This document shows, one piece after another, positions 34,328-44,605 of a stretch of DNA of 64,000 nucleotides. The notes below the pieces were generated by a model. The model saw only the letters and a program-made list of their open reading frames with translations, was not told the DNA's origin and did no database searches. Each line of letters opens with the position of its first letter. Position 1 is the first letter of the stretch. Source of the DNA: Virgibacillus proomii (lineage in GTDB: Bacteria > Bacillota > Bacilli > Bacillales > Amphibacillaceae). Location: NCBI RefSeq assembly GCF_900162615.1, contig NZ_FUFN01000010.1:1246149-1310148 (forward strand), in the 5' to 3' direction. A program made the position numbers and the translations under genes.

Positions 34328-34667
34328 AAAAAAGTAGCTTCATTATCTAGTTAAAGTGCTTAAGCGGTAGCGAACTTTAAAAATTTTTGAATTTGAACAA
34401 AAATTGCGCTTTTACAATCGTTTAACGCAAGTATTAACCAATTAAGTCAAACTGTAGTTTAACTGAACTACTGCCTTGGATAAAAGTGTACTTAATTTAT
34501 CGGAAAAGAATGTTTTTATTGCTAGAAGAAAAAACTGTGGTTGTATGTTTAGCAAGTTCTTAATTCGAGATAGTCAAAAGGAATGTTGTTTTTAATGAAT
34601 GTATATGGTTATGGTTGGCTGAATTCCAAGCCTTGGTTTGGGGCATTGCAACTGCCACGATATTATT

Positions 34668-35388
34668 TTTATCCCGCATGTAAGGTGCCGTAAGACTCCC
34701 CTACTTCAAGATTCTGATTTGGTCCAAAAGGGTCTAAGTGGTAGAAAACGGCACCTAAATGCCCGATTGGTTCAAGGGCCTTTAGGTCATACCCTTGCGG
34801 TACTAACATTCCGTGTAAAAAGCATTCCACGGAATGAAGTTTCACTTTATCCCGCATGTAAGGTGCCGTAAGACTCCCACATAAAAATCTTGAGTGATAC
34901 AAAGAGTCAAAGTAGGAGAAAACGGCACCTAAATGCCCGATTGGTTCAAGGGCCTTTAGGTCATACCCTTGTGGTACTAACATTCAGTGTAAAAAGCATT
35001 CCACGGAATGAAGTTTCACTTTATCCCGCATGTAAGGTGCCGTAAGACTCCCCTACTTCAAGATTCTGATTTGGTCCAAAAGGGTCTAAGTGGTAGAAAA
35101 CGGCACCTAAATGCCCGATTGGTTCAAGGGCCTTTAGGTCATACCCTTGCGGTACTAACATTCCGTGTAAAAAGCATTCCACGGAATGAAGTTTCACTTT
35201 ATCCCGCATGTAAGGTGCCGTAAGACTCCCCTACTTCAAGATTCTGATTTGGTCCAAAAGGGTCTAAGTGATAGAAAACGGCACCTAAATGCCCGATTGG
35301 TTCAAGGGCCTTTAGATCATACCCTTGTTGGTACTAACATTCAGTAAGAGATGGAAGCAAACTCCTACAGAATGAAGTTTCACTTTAT
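34668..35388 (+). repeat. Four family B repeats in a head-to-tail array
   Basis: Five TTTAT pentamers (34668, 34846, 35020, 35198 and 35384) bound four units of 178, 174, 178 and 186 bp. Units 1 and 3 are almost identical. Each has the long left hairpin (AAGGTGCCGT...ACGGCACCT), the middle TTTAGGTCATACCCTTG block, a right hairpin (ATTCCGTG/CACGGAAT or AGTAAGAG-type) and GAAGTTTCAC. Open frames through the array are accidents of the 178-bp period. Confidence 0.9.
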
Positions 35389-35728
35389 GAATATATTTGC
35401 TTTTTAAAATCTCCAGGGTATGGCTATGTTTAGTCTGTTAGTCGGAATATTCATTACACTTGTAACTGTGTCAAATATGTCTGCATCGAAAGGTATAGTG
35501 CTGTAAAATCCGACAAGATAGGGATACTGCATTTGTTTTTTTGATGTTTCTCTATGAGTTGTCATGAAAGGTTAGAAGAGAATTTTCAGGAAGTTCGGCA
35601 GAATAATACATTGAATTTTAATGCTTCGCTTATTTCTGGGTGGCTTATGTTTCTAAGTGTAAGTTTTTCTGCTTGCTGAATTATTTGGTCTTTGCTAGAA
35701 GTAAAAAATATATTGGAGGTTTATTTAG
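35389..35728. other. Region between the B array and hpaC
   Basis: No supported gene. An ATG at about 35423 opens 28 codons (MAMFSLLVGIFITLVTVSNM...) without a ribosome site. If the array is removed, a frame beginning near 34598 (MNVYGYGWLNSKPWFGALQL) stays open across the join for a further 14 codons, which may hint at an interrupted small gene. The hpaC promoter must lie here. Confidence 0.3.
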
Positions 35729-36208
35729 ATGGATCAAAGAGAATTGCGAAATTGCTTTGGGCATTTTGCTACGGGTGTATGTGTAGTAACGTGGAAGGAT
35801 GATAACCACAACCGAAAAGGAATCACAATTAATTCATTTACTTCTGTTTCCCTTCATCCACCTCTTGTATTAATTTCTATCAATAAGCAATCAAGGTCAT
35901 TAAATAGTTTAAAAAAACAAAATTTTATAGTCAATATTTTATCTGCAGAACAAAAGGAGTATGCGATTTATTTTGCAAGACAGTCACAAGAAAATCTAGT
36001 TGTTAACTGGCAGGAGGATTCGCATATTGGTCCCAAATTGAATAATACGGTTGCAACAATGGAATGCACACCTTGGGCAGAGTATGAGGGAGGAGATCAT
36101 TTGCTTCTATTAGGGCAGGTGGTAACTTTTTCTTATAACGAAAATGAATGTTTGTTGTTCCATAAAGGAAAGTTTTTACAAACAAAAGTGGAAACTGTGA
36201 TTAAATAA
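35729..36208 (+). CDS. hpaC: Flavin reductase component (HpaC-like)
   Basis: A 159-residue flavin reductase-like protein. The family hallmarks are [10 protein letters not shown] (about residues 12-21), the FMN/FAD loop [20 protein letters not shown] (about 36-55) and the C-terminal [10 protein letters not shown], where the HxxxxG motif usually sits. It supplies reduced FAD to a partner monooxygenase, and the next gene, 23 bp on, is exactly such a partner. ATG 35729 has TTGGAGG eight to ten bases upstream. The size and pairing match HpaC/SMOA-type proteins. Confidence 0.9.
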   Translation: MDQRELRNCFGHFATGVCVVTWKDDNHNRKGITINSFTSVSLHPPLVLISINKQSRSLNSLKKQNFIVNILSAEQKEYAIYFARQSQENLVVNWQEDSHIGPKLNNTVATMECTPWAEYEGGDHLLLLGQVVTFSYNENECLLFHKGKFLQTKVETVIK

Positions 36209-36231
36209 AGGCCAAAGGAGAAAAAGTAAAA

Positions 36232-37719
36232 ATGAGTATTCGAACAGGAAAGCAGTATCTAGAAAGTTTACGAAATAGAAAATCAAATGTGTGGTTAAAT
36301 GGGGAACGGATGGGCAATATTGTAGATCATCCATATTTTTCACAGCCTATCAAGGAAATTGCCAAGCTGTACGATATGCAGCATAATCATGAATACCAAG
36401 ATAAAATAACACATATTTGTGAAGAAACTGACACAAGAGTCAGTAATGCATTTTTGATACCTGCTAAAAAAGAACATTTACAAATGCGTCGACAACTCTA
36501 TGAATTATGGGCAGAATCAACGTTTGGACTCATGGGGAGAACGCCAGATAGCTTAAATTCGGTTATTACTGGGATGGCTGCAAACCATTTATTTTTTCGT
36601 AAGTATGGGAATGAGTATGGAGATAATATTATCAATTATTATAAGTATATAAGAGATCATGACTTGTTTTTAACGCATGCCATTGTAAATCCGCAAAATG
36701 ATAGAAGGAAAACTTCATACGAACAAGAACATGAATTTACACATTTGGGGGTTGTCAAAGAAACAGATGAAGGCTTAATTGTAAGAGGGGCTAAGATGCT
36801 GGCTACACTTGCACCAACTGTAGACGAAATTATTATTTATACGTATCCTGGTTTTAGACCAGGAGATGAAAAGTATGCTGTTGCATTTGCTTTGCCAATC
36901 GATACCCCGGGTCTTCATTTATATTGTCGGGAACCGGCACAGGACGGTCAACGTTCGACCTGGGATCACCCTTTAGCATCAAGGTTTGAAGAAGCGGACG
37001 CTTTAGTAGTATTTCATGATGTGTTCGTTCCTTGGGATCGTGTATTTATTAATCAAAATGTAGAAGCCGCTAATTTACTTTATCAAACTGCAGGTGTTAA
37101 TCACCAGTCAGCACATCAATCCGTGGTAAGGGGATTTGTTAAACTCGCTTTTGTAACAGAAGTGACGTGTGCTCTTGCCGATTCGGTCGGCGTAGATGAG
37201 TTTTTGAATGTTCAAAATCAATTAGCAGAACTAATTCAAAATATAGAAACGCTTAGAGCACTCCTTTATACTGCTGAGAATCAGTACGAAATTCATTCTA
37301 CAAATGAGATAATTCCTAATCCATTAGCGGTGGAAACAATGAGAGGAGTATTACCGGTTATCTATCCAAGAGCAATACAAATATTGCAAACCATTGGTGC
37401 AGGTGGCTTATTAATGTCACCATCGGAAGGGGATTTTACGAATCCTGAAATTGCTGATGATCTGCATAAATATTATACGGGGAGACGAGAAGTAACATCA
37501 GTAAAGAGAGTTAGATTATTTAAACTCGCTTGGGATCTATGTGGGGAAGCTTTTGGACAACGACTTGTCCAATATGAACGATATTACTCCGGTGATCCAG
37601 TAAGGAAAAGAGGATTATTTTATAAGCAATATAAGAAAAGTAATCCGTCCTATCCGCGAGTAGACAGAGCATTAAAAGAAGCCTTGCAGCTTTCTGCAAC
37701 ATTTCAAGTAAAAGCATGA
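36232..37719 (+). CDS. hpaB: 4-hydroxyphenylacetate 3-monooxygenase, oxygenase component (HpaB-like)
   Basis: A 495-residue FADH2-using oxygenase. Opening [20 protein letters not shown], then [20 protein letters not shown] (about residues 97-116), [13 protein letters not shown] and [13 protein letters not shown] (flavin pocket), [12 protein letters not shown] (about 262-273), and a C-terminal [20 protein letters not shown] block are all typical of HpaB. It would hydroxylate 4-hydroxyphenylacetate or a similar phenol using the reduced flavin from HpaC. No catechol ring-cleavage genes are adjacent, so the true substrate is open. ATG 36232 follows AAAGGAG. Confidence 0.9.
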   Translation: MSIRTGKQYLESLRNRKSNVWLNGERMGNIVDHPYFSQPIKEIAKLYDMQHNHEYQDKITHICEETDTRVSNAFLIPAKKEHLQMRRQLYELWAESTFGLMGRTPDSLNSVITGMAANHLFFRKYGNEYGDNIINYYKYIRDHDLFLTHAIVNPQNDRRKTSYEQEHEFTHLGVVKETDEGLIVRGAKMLATLAPTVDEIIIYTYPGFRPGDEKYAVAFALPIDTPGLHLYCREPAQDGQRSTWDHPLASRFEEADALVVFHDVFVPWDRVFINQNVEAANLLYQTAGVNHQSAHQSVVRGFVKLAFVTEVTCALADSVGVDEFLNVQNQLAELIQNIETLRALLYTAENQYEIHSTNEIIPNPLAVETMRGVLPVIYPRAIQILQTIGAGGLLMSPSEGDFTNPEIADDLHKYYTGRREVTSVKRVRLFKLAWDLCGEAFGQRLVQYERYYSGDPVRKRGLFYKQYKKSNPSYPRVDRALKEALQLSATFQVKA

Positions 37720-37743
37720 AAATAGGTATAGATGTAACATGAA

Positions 37744-37783
37744 AAAGTTGCTCCATCGGATGGGTAACTGATGGAGCAACTTT
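37744..37783. terminator. Bidirectional terminator between hpaB and the YhgE gene
   Basis: AAAGTTGCTCCATC and GATGGAGCAACTTT are perfectly complementary over a 12-base loop, with A and T tracts on the outside. It can end both convergent genes. Confidence 0.85.
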
Positions 37784-37790
37784 AAAGAGC

Positions 37791-40289
37791 TTAGCTTACA
37801 GATTCACTTACTTTCTCGTTGTTAACATCAGCTCGTTCTCGCAGTGAACGATACTTAAACATAAAGACAAGAAATGACAATACGGCAAATAGAGCAAAAT
37901 AAATCAATAAGATGCTAATATTGTCCCACATATTGGAGGTATTTCCTAGTGTAATAATATTTCGATAGCTGTTTATAGAATACGTAAATGGTAAAAAGAT
38001 ACTTAGATTACGTAATTCTTCTGGAAGCATATCAACTGGCAATGCTGATCCCGTTGTAGATAATTGAAGAATAACAAATGCTAACGCAAGGAATCTACCA
38101 ATATTTCCAGCTAAACCTACTAAGAATAAAACAATCATTAAGAAAGTTAGGCTTACCATAATAGAAAATAAAACGAAGGAAATACTGCTTTGAACATTAA
38201 GCTTTAATACAAATAGGGTATACAAAGAGATTATTAATGCTTGGATAGTAGCAAGCATAGATATTTTTGCAACTTTTCCGGTAAACCATGCTGTTGCTGA
38301 TGGAGGCAGAGTCACTGGCTTCCGATATTGAACCGCAAAAGACATGACTAAGACCCCAACATACAGTGCCAATGTTAAAATATATGGTGCGTTTGAATCA
38401 CGATAAAATGGAAAACTATTAATCACTTCATTATCTAAAACGACAGGTTCAGCAAACATCGCAATATTTTCCTCTTCCGGATCGATACTGCTTGTTCGCT
38501 CAGCGCCTCCTTCTAGACCTTCATACAATTCTTCACTTCCATCAGATAGTTCCCCTAGTCCTCCGTCTACTTGTGAGATACCCTCTGTTAATGTTACCCA
38601 ACCTTTTTTCACCGTTTGATTTCCTTCGCTTACTTGACTGGCACCATCGTGCAGTTTGGTTGCGCCGGCTGATAGCTCCTGCCAACCACTTTCAACTGTT
38701 TTGTTACCATCACGAATTTGTGATGAACCATCATGCATTTTCGTTGCTCCTACTGTAAGATCATTCCAACCACTTTCTACAGCTGCATTCCCATCTTTAA
38801 CTCGTGTTGTCCCATCATGTAATTTAGCAGCGTTTGTCTGTAATTCTTTCCACCCGGCGGCTACTGTTTTGTTGCCGATGGCTACTTCCTTTGACCCGTC
38901 CACTAATTTACTTGCACCGTTTTGTAACTGCTGTTGTCCTTCTACAAGCTGACCGAGTCCATTGTCTAAGGCGATTACTCCAGAGTTAAAGTCATTTTTT
39001 AGTCCATCTCTTAATTCATTAGCTCCATCTACCAGTATTTGAAAATCTTTTTGTTTTTGTGGAACAGTTTTTAAATTTTCGTTTAACTGTCCTATGATCA
39101 TTTTATAGAGAACATTATCTTTTAATCCATCGACACTGTTAGGTAGTTGTTCAAGAGCTACTTGCAAGTTTTGCATGGATTCAATTGTTTCATTAACACC
39201 TGTTTGTGCTTGTTGAACGCCTGCAGCTAATTGTTCGCTTCCCGGCAGAATTTTTTTATTCAATCCATCTTTTAACTGTGCACTTCCGTCTTTTGCTTGT
39301 CTGGCGCCTTCCAATAATTCTGTTGCTCCAGATCGCAGCTCACCCGCTCCATCTGCTAATTGAGAAGCACCATTTGTTAAGCGATTAATATCCGATGATT
39401 TTTCATTTAAAGCGCTTACTAGTTGGGAAGTACCATCACTTACTTGTTTAGCGCCATCTGCAAGTCTTGCAATATCACTTAATTTATTTTGTAAATTACT
39501 GAATAGGGTTCCTGTTCCGATGTTTAATTCTTGAGCGCCATTGGCAAGTCTCGTTATATCTCCCTGTTTAGAAACTAAAGATTCTTTCATTGTCCTGTTG
39601 CCGTCTTCCACTTGTTTTGCTCCATCAGCTAAACGGCCTATATCGGAGGACTTTCCATTTAATGAATCAAGAATTTGTTCAGAACCATCTTTTAATTGTC
39701 CTGTCCCATCATTCATTTGTTTAGCACCATCTGCAGCTTCTTTAAATCCATTAGCAACTTCTTTCACTTGTGAAACAACATTTTCTACATATGTTGCGGT
39801 AATTTGTGTAGATAATTGTGTTTTTAATGTTTCAGCAGCTTTATTAGTGACTTGGGCAGCCATGAAGTGCAGGCCTTCATTTTGCGTATATTTTAATTCT
39901 GGTTTTATTGGTTCGTCGTCAAGTACAGTTAATGCTTTTTCTGAAAAATCTTTAGGTACTTCAATAGTCATATAATATTTCATGTTATCCATACCATTTT
40001 TAGCTTCTTCAGACGAGACAAAATCCCAACCCAATAATTTATTTTCTTTTAAGCTGGCAATCAAGACCTCGCCGATATTTATTCTTTCTCCATCTGAAAT
40101 AGCACCTTGATCGTTATTAACAACAGCAACTGGTAAATTATCTGTGTTATCATATGGTCCCCATTTCGGAGATAACATGATCATTGCATACACAAGCGGC
40201 ACCAATACCCCTAGACAGACAGATAGAAGTATATACCGATTTTTGAAAATACGTTTAATTTCTGCGGAAATATAACCCGCTTTTCCCAT
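37791..40289 (-). CDS. YhgE/Pip domain membrane protein
   Basis: An 832-residue protein of the YhgE/Pip (phage infection protein) type. An N-terminal helix (about residues 20-40) is followed by the extracytoplasmic YhgE domain (NLPVAVVNNDQGAISDGERI), then a very long series of 11-residue repeats of the kind LADGAKQVEDG, ASQLADGAGEL and LHDGTTRVKDG (about 185-610), which should form a rod. Five or six helices with ABC-2 permease character follow (about 640-820). The start is ATG 40289 behind AAAGGGGGA. Relatives serve as phage receptors or in type VII-linked export; the role here is unknown. Confidence 0.88.
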   Translation of the reverse strand: MGKAGYISAEIKRIFKNRYILLSVCLGVLVPLVYAMIMLSPKWGPYDNTDNLPVAVVNNDQGAISDGERINIGEVLIASLKENKLLGWDFVSSEEAKNGMDNMKYYMTIEVPKDFSEKALTVLDDEPIKPELKYTQNEGLHFMAAQVTNKAAETLKTQLSTQITATYVENVVSQVKEVANGFKEAADGAKQMNDGTGQLKDGSEQILDSLNGKSSDIGRLADGAKQVEDGNRTMKESLVSKQGDITRLANGAQELNIGTGTLFSNLQNKLSDIARLADGAKQVSDGTSQLVSALNEKSSDINRLTNGASQLADGAGELRSGATELLEGARQAKDGSAQLKDGLNKKILPGSEQLAAGVQQAQTGVNETIESMQNLQVALEQLPNSVDGLKDNVLYKMIIGQLNENLKTVPQKQKDFQILVDGANELRDGLKNDFNSGVIALDNGLGQLVEGQQQLQNGASKLVDGSKEVAIGNKTVAAGWKELQTNAAKLHDGTTRVKDGNAAVESGWNDLTVGATKMHDGSSQIRDGNKTVESGWQELSAGATKLHDGASQVSEGNQTVKKGWVTLTEGISQVDGGLGELSDGSEELYEGLEGGAERTSSIDPEEENIAMFAEPVVLDNEVINSFPFYRDSNAPYILTLALYVGVLVMSFAVQYRKPVTLPPSATAWFTGKVAKISMLATIQALIISLYTLFVLKLNVQSSISFVLFSIMVSLTFLMIVLFLVGLAGNIGRFLALAFVILQLSTTGSALPVDMLPEELRNLSIFLPFTYSINSYRNIITLGNTSNMWDNISILLIYFALFAVLSFLVFMFKYRSLRERADVNNEKVSESVS

Positions 40290-40732
40290 GAAATATCCCC
40301 CTTTAAGTTGTCTCGTTCTCTTTTCATATAAGAGATTGTTAAAAAATTTGAATAAAATGATACATAGAATTTTTTTCAATGCATGTCAGAATGGATAACA
40401 TTTTAGTGTTGAAGTTAAGACGATGCCAGCGGAAAAAATTTCAACGTTCAACAGATAAGGGCAACAAGAAAGTGTCTCGTCAACCAATTGTCGGCCAGCT
40501 AAGTTTCTTATTGCTTAGGAAACTCTATCCGCTTATACATGGTGGATAACTTTTTTGAAAAGTATCTTTACGTTTAGCTTCATTGCTTGTGCTTTTGTAC
40601 TTCAAGGATAAGAAAGGTATCAACATATATAACCAGGATATGACATGTTAGCTTGACCTCAGCTTTTTTATTCTTTTTGGAACGTGCACTAATAGGAAAA
40701 AAATGTATGGGCTAGTTTTGCAATGGTTTTGT

Positions 40733-40771
40733 TAAAAAAGGCAATGAAAATCAATCAGATTTCCACTGCCT
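40733..40771 (-). terminator. Terminator of the LPXTG protein gene
   Basis: On the minus strand AGGCAGTGGAAATC pairs with GATTTTCATTGCCT (two G-U pairs), followed by TTTTTT. Upstream to 40290 lie only decayed repeat pieces, including GGTGGATAACTTTTTTGAAA, a family C fragment. Confidence 0.75.
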
Positions 40772-40783
40772 ATCCTCAATCAA

Positions 40784-41986
40784 TTAATTGAAGATATACT
40801 TGCGAAATACATGTAAAGATCCCCCTAATGCAAGTAATATTGTACCAATTAATAATGTAAACGGAATATTCGTTGCTGTATTCGGAAGAACTCCGCCTTT
40901 ATTGGTATTTTCTTGTTTTGGATTATCATTGTTGTTGTTCCCAACACCTATATTATTATCATCGTCTGGCTTCTCATCGTTAACAGGTTTATCCCTATCA
41001 CCCGGATTTTGATCATCGCTTGGCTTTTCACCGTCATCAGGCTTCGCCCCATCCCCCGGTTTCTCACCGTCATTAGGTGTATCTCCATCACCAGGCTTGT
41101 CACCATCACTTGGTTTATCGTCATCACCTGGATCTGCAGCTTCTTCAACATAAACAGTTCGAGTAGCTGTTGCTTTGTTTCCAGCTTTATCGGTCACTGT
41201 ATATGTAATGCTATATTCACCAGCTTTATGAGTAATTACCTCTCCTGAAATCTTCATTTGTTCGGTGAGATCTCCGTCAACGTTATCTTTAGCAGTAGCA
41301 CCTGGTTCGCTATACGTTTCACCAACATTTAAAGTCATTGGATTATCGCCGTTTAACGTAATAACTGGTGCATCATTATCCACTTCTTCCTCTGTTTCTT
41401 CTACCTTCACTGTCGTAAGCAGAGTATCCTCCGGTGGCGTACAGGTAACAGGTAAATTAACTGGTGTTGTGCCTAACTTTGCATGAATTTCTGCTTTTAT
41501 CTCACCTACATGGATGTTTACATCCACACCGCCGGCAGTATAGCTTGCATCAATTGCACCTATACTGAATGGAATAAAAGGAGCATCATTGTCAAACGGA
41601 GTTTCCGGAATGGCAACCCCTTCTGTTCCAACTACATTCACCGTTTCATTTGCGGCTTGCAAATGAAATTGATTTAAGTGGTCATTAAACGGATTAATTA
41701 AACCCTTTAATGGAGCTAAGCTTCCAGTTACATCCACTTCAATTGCTGTTTCAATATCAGAAACGGAAAACTTCTCATGCGGATTCACCATATCCGGAAT
41801 TGATACGGTAGGTGTAACCTTCATATCAATGAGAATGTCTCCTGCAATTGAAGTTTTAGCAATACATTCATAATCAAATGTTTTTGTTTCTTGTTTTGCA
41901 TGTACGATTTTTAATCCGTCATTATAGAAAATCACGAAAATAATACTTAACATGATAATGGTGAGTTTTTTTGTTATTTTGTTAAT
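40784..41986 (-). CDS. LPXTG surface protein with DUF5011-like domain
   Basis: About 400 residues, exported and wall-anchored. After the signal sequence comes a beta-rich domain (about residues 35-210), then a DUF5011/Ig-like module (APVITLNGDNPMTLNVGETY to GEYSITYTVTDKAGNKATAT, about 220-295). An acidic linker of PGDGxxPxDGEK-type repeats follows (about 300-360), then the sorting signal LPNTATN, a helix, and a short basic tail. Start: the only in-frame ATG (41953) falls inside the signal peptide. Reading upstream gives INKITKKLTIIMLSIIFV from an ATT at 41984-41986, six bases after GGAGGAG, which restores a normal basic n-region. I therefore propose an ATT start. No sortase gene is nearby. 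Confidence 0.75.
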   Translation of the reverse strand: MNKITKKLTIIMLSIIFVIFYNDGLKIVHAKQETKTFDYECIAKTSIAGDILIDMKVTPTVSIPDMVNPHEKFSVSDIETAIEVDVTGSLAPLKGLINPFNDHLNQFHLQAANETVNVVGTEGVAIPETPFDNDAPFIPFSIGAIDASYTAGGVDVNIHVGEIKAEIHAKLGTTPVNLPVTCTPPEDTLLTTVKVEETEEEVDNDAPVITLNGDNPMTLNVGETYSEPGATAKDNVDGDLTEQMKISGEVITHKAGEYSITYTVTDKAGNKATATRTVYVEEAADPGDDDKPSDGDKPGDGDTPNDGEKPGDGAKPDDGEKPSDDQNPGDRDKPVNDEKPDDDNNIGVGNNNNDNPKQENTNKGGVLPNTATNIPFTLLIGTILLALGGSLHVFRKYIFN

Positions 41987-42533
41987 GATAATCTCCTCCT
42001 TTTTTCATTTATTTCTCTTTAATTAGACATGTATCACGCTCCGTTTCATAAAAGCATTGTTGTAAACCCTTTCATTTTCTGTTAGTATGAAAACAGTTAT
42101 AGTACAGAGTTGTATTTAGTAACCTGTTGTATGAAAGCTGTACTATTACTTTAAATTTTTTATACTCTTTCACCAATTCCTAAAAAAATCGTATTTTCAT
42201 ATAGCTCATTCAATTACACCCCTATTTTTATATGGCTGAAATAAACTTATCATAAAAACAAGTCCTAATTAATGAGGGAATAACTTTTTAAAGCAATTAG
42301 GATAGCAGTTTAAGGAATAAGTAAAATTAAATAATAGAAAGGAGCAAATGGAAGATAATTTAATTCTAAAAGAGATTAAAATTTCAAGTCGGACAATTTA
42401 TATCCAAATACAACTAAATAAATCAGAATATTCTATAAATAGGGGGATTTTGCAAGGAATGCTTTTCTCCTTGAAGTGCAATAAAGGAAAAAATGCAATG
42501 TGATAAGCTGGCGAAATTTTTTCTTTTTCCTTG
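41987..42533. other. Intergenic region
   Basis: About 550 bp of AT-rich DNA. A minus-strand promoter for the LPXTG gene is expected near 42000-42100. I see no gene, no repeat family and no riboswitch. Confidence 0.4.
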
Positions 42534-42680
42534 CACTATAAGAAAGTATAAAACTTTATGGTTTATAGTATAAGAAAAACGATAGCTTTCGCCATAAAGA
42601 CTTGGCGACAAGCCAAGTTTTTCTAAAAAAAGAGGATCGTTTTTACGGCGTCTTACAACACCTTAGATGCGAGATAAAAT
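42534..42680 (+). repeat. Family A repeat plus reversed B fragment
   Basis: 42534-42624 is an uninterrupted A copy (CACTATAAGAAAGTATAAAA to CCAAGTTTTTCTAA, with the hairpin ACTTGGC-GACAA-GCCAAGT). Just after it, 42640-42680 read on the minus strand gives TTTATCTCGCATCTAAGG and GTAAGACGCCGT, the left end of B. Confidence 0.7.
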
Positions 42681-42774
42681 ATAAATGAATGAGGGGAGTA
42701 CGAACGGTTTAAAAGCTTAATTATTTTTGAGGGAGATATAATCAATTGATGAAAAAGAAGGGGGGGAATGTTTT

Positions 42775-44277
42775 ATGAAATTGACTTTAGACCATTATCT
42801 AGACTCCTTATTTCATCACGGATTAGTCATCATGCGAGAAAATGAACAAGCAATTCAAGATAATTGGAAAAAAATTCAACACTATTTTCAAAATACAGGT
42901 AAGAAATCGGCAAGTACTACAGTCAAATCTGTTAAAATTTTCTCGGAAGTCATTTTTGGTTATCAATACGATAAAGAGACATTAATGAGCCAATTGAGGA
43001 CTGCTTGGAACAAAGAAATAGGTAATAATTCATTGAATCAATTCATTATAACACTATTAGAAAATGCGGTTCACCAAGCCACTAATTTAAACAAGGATAA
43101 TAATTATAATGATCATCAAGCTATTCAATATGTTTTTACTAAAATCGGTGAACATATTCTTACAGAAAAAATAGAACACTTATTTACAATTGATACTTTT
43201 TTAGAACATCTAGTTACTTCTGAGCAGTTACCAATCGAATGGGTTGCTGTTGTAGTAAGAAGCGACAATGTATTTTATGTTGATAAATGGTTCAATAGAT
43301 ATCAATGTTTACTGCATACACATTATGAAATTGCAGCAGAGAATATTTTTGATTTAACGGAACAATTATTGAGATATATTACTCATTCCAATAATAAAAA
43401 TGTGATTACCATTCCCTTTGAAAATATGACCTTATTGTTATGCACGGATAAAGGTAGTACAGGGCATATTGTTCCTTTTATTCACCATGCGTTACAACTT
43501 TTTCAAAGCAGTAAGACAATTTTAAATATAACTCGACAAGAACAGCGGTGGAAGGACTCTGTCATTATGTTTTTTGAATCAATTATGCAGGCAAAATCGT
43601 TTAAAGAGGCGTTAGAATTGGTAATGAAGGGGTTTACAAAATATTTACCATTTGAACGATGCGGAATTTTTTCCTATTCCCACAATGATGAAATTGGGAT
43701 CGGTTTATCGGGTCATCGATTTGATATAAAAGCAATTCAAGAGATCACGGAAGATGTACGAAATTTCCCGGTCATTAATAATGGTTTAGAACTATTACGA
43801 TTGTTTGGTGATGGAATTAAATTTTTACAGCCGCTTTATATACCTGATGCTAAAGATAGTTTTCCTACCACGTATATTCAGCAATTTCAATTAAAATCTG
43901 TAGTTGTAGCGCCAATTTTCAAAGCTTCCAATCATGAATTAATCGGGGCTGCTATCCTTGATCAAGGAGCAAATAAGCAGTTTACAATGTCACAGGATAC
44001 GTATACGGCATTGATTAAGTTCGGACAAAGTGCTGGAGAAATTATCGGAAAATTTAAAAATAATAGTAATCATTTACATAAATCACTACATCTTTCATTA
44101 AGAGAAATTGAAGTATTAACATTGCTAGCAGAGGGGGAATCAACAAGTAGTGCTGCTGATAAATTACACTTGAGTGAGTATACGGTAAGAGATTATATTA
44201 CAAAAATCATGCAGAAAATGAAGGCGAAGAATCGTACGGAAGCAGTAGCTTATGCAATTAGGCATGGAATGATCTAA
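42775..44277 (+). CDS. GAF-domain LuxR-family transcriptional regulator
   Basis: A 500-residue regulator. The N-terminal two-thirds has a helical region (to about 260) and a GAF-like sensory domain (about 265-420: KSFKEALELVMKGFTKYLPF, then SVVVAPIFKASNHELIGAAI). A LuxR-type HTH (about 438-498) closes it: SLREIEVLTLLAEGESTSSA and SEYTVRDYITKIMQKMKAKN. There is no receiver domain. The ligand is unknown. ATG 42775 follows GAAGGGGGG. It stands alone with its own terminator; the convergent acyl-CoA ligase downstream or the LPXTG gene upstream are possible targets. Confidence 0.85.
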   Translation: MKLTLDHYLDSLFHHGLVIMRENEQAIQDNWKKIQHYFQNTGKKSASTTVKSVKIFSEVIFGYQYDKETLMSQLRTAWNKEIGNNSLNQFIITLLENAVHQATNLNKDNNYNDHQAIQYVFTKIGEHILTEKIEHLFTIDTFLEHLVTSEQLPIEWVAVVVRSDNVFYVDKWFNRYQCLLHTHYEIAAENIFDLTEQLLRYITHSNNKNVITIPFENMTLLLCTDKGSTGHIVPFIHHALQLFQSSKTILNITRQEQRWKDSVIMFFESIMQAKSFKEALELVMKGFTKYLPFERCGIFSYSHNDEIGIGLSGHRFDIKAIQEITEDVRNFPVINNGLELLRLFGDGIKFLQPLYIPDAKDSFPTTYIQQFQLKSVVVAPIFKASNHELIGAAILDQGANKQFTMSQDTYTALIKFGQSAGEIIGKFKNNSNHLHKSLHLSLREIEVLTLLAEGESTSSAADKLHLSEYTVRDYITKIMQKMKAKNRTEAVAYAIRHGMI

Positions 44278-44310
44278 AGTCATCTCTGTATAGATAAACT
44301 CGAGCAAGAT

Positions 44311-44346
44311 AAAAAGGAGCTAATTAACTATATTTGCTCCTTTTTT
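44311..44346 (+). terminator. Intrinsic terminator after the LuxR gene
   Basis: AAAAAGGAGC pairs perfectly with GCTCCTTTTT, followed by more T. Confidence 0.9.
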
Positions 44347-44500
44347 CCCGTATGTAAGATCCCGTAAGACTCCCACTTCAAAAAGAAAAGTACTTATAGA
44401 ATGTCAGTTTCACATGTCCAACGAAGCAAGTAGGTAGTCAGCTGTGCCATAAAACTTGTCTCCAGTCTAGTTTTCTTTATACGTTAGGAAAAGACAAAAT
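44347..44500 (+). repeat. Internally deleted B copy and A-left fragment
   Basis: CCCGTATGTAAG...CCGTAAGACTCCCACTTCAA is the left part of B, followed soon by GAATGTCAGTTTCAC, its right end, so about 100 bp of the middle is missing. At about 44473 ACGTTAGGAAAAGACAAAAT resembles the left end of A. Confidence 0.55.
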
Positions 44501-44605
44501 TTTAGACAGTGGTTAAGGCGACGAAGTAGATTTTTTATGTTGAACGTATAAATGCAACCAGGTAGTATCCTGCTCTAAAGCTTGCCACGGTTAGCTAAGT
44601 TTTCT

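Noticed and set aside
34638..35223. Repeated open frames on both strands through the B array (71-104 codons)
   Set aside because: They follow the 178-bp repeat period, carry no ribosome sites and are absent from isolated B copies.
34668..35388. CRISPR array
   Set aside because: Units are about 178 bp, contiguous and repeated throughout, with no short repeat/unique spacer alternation and no cas gene.
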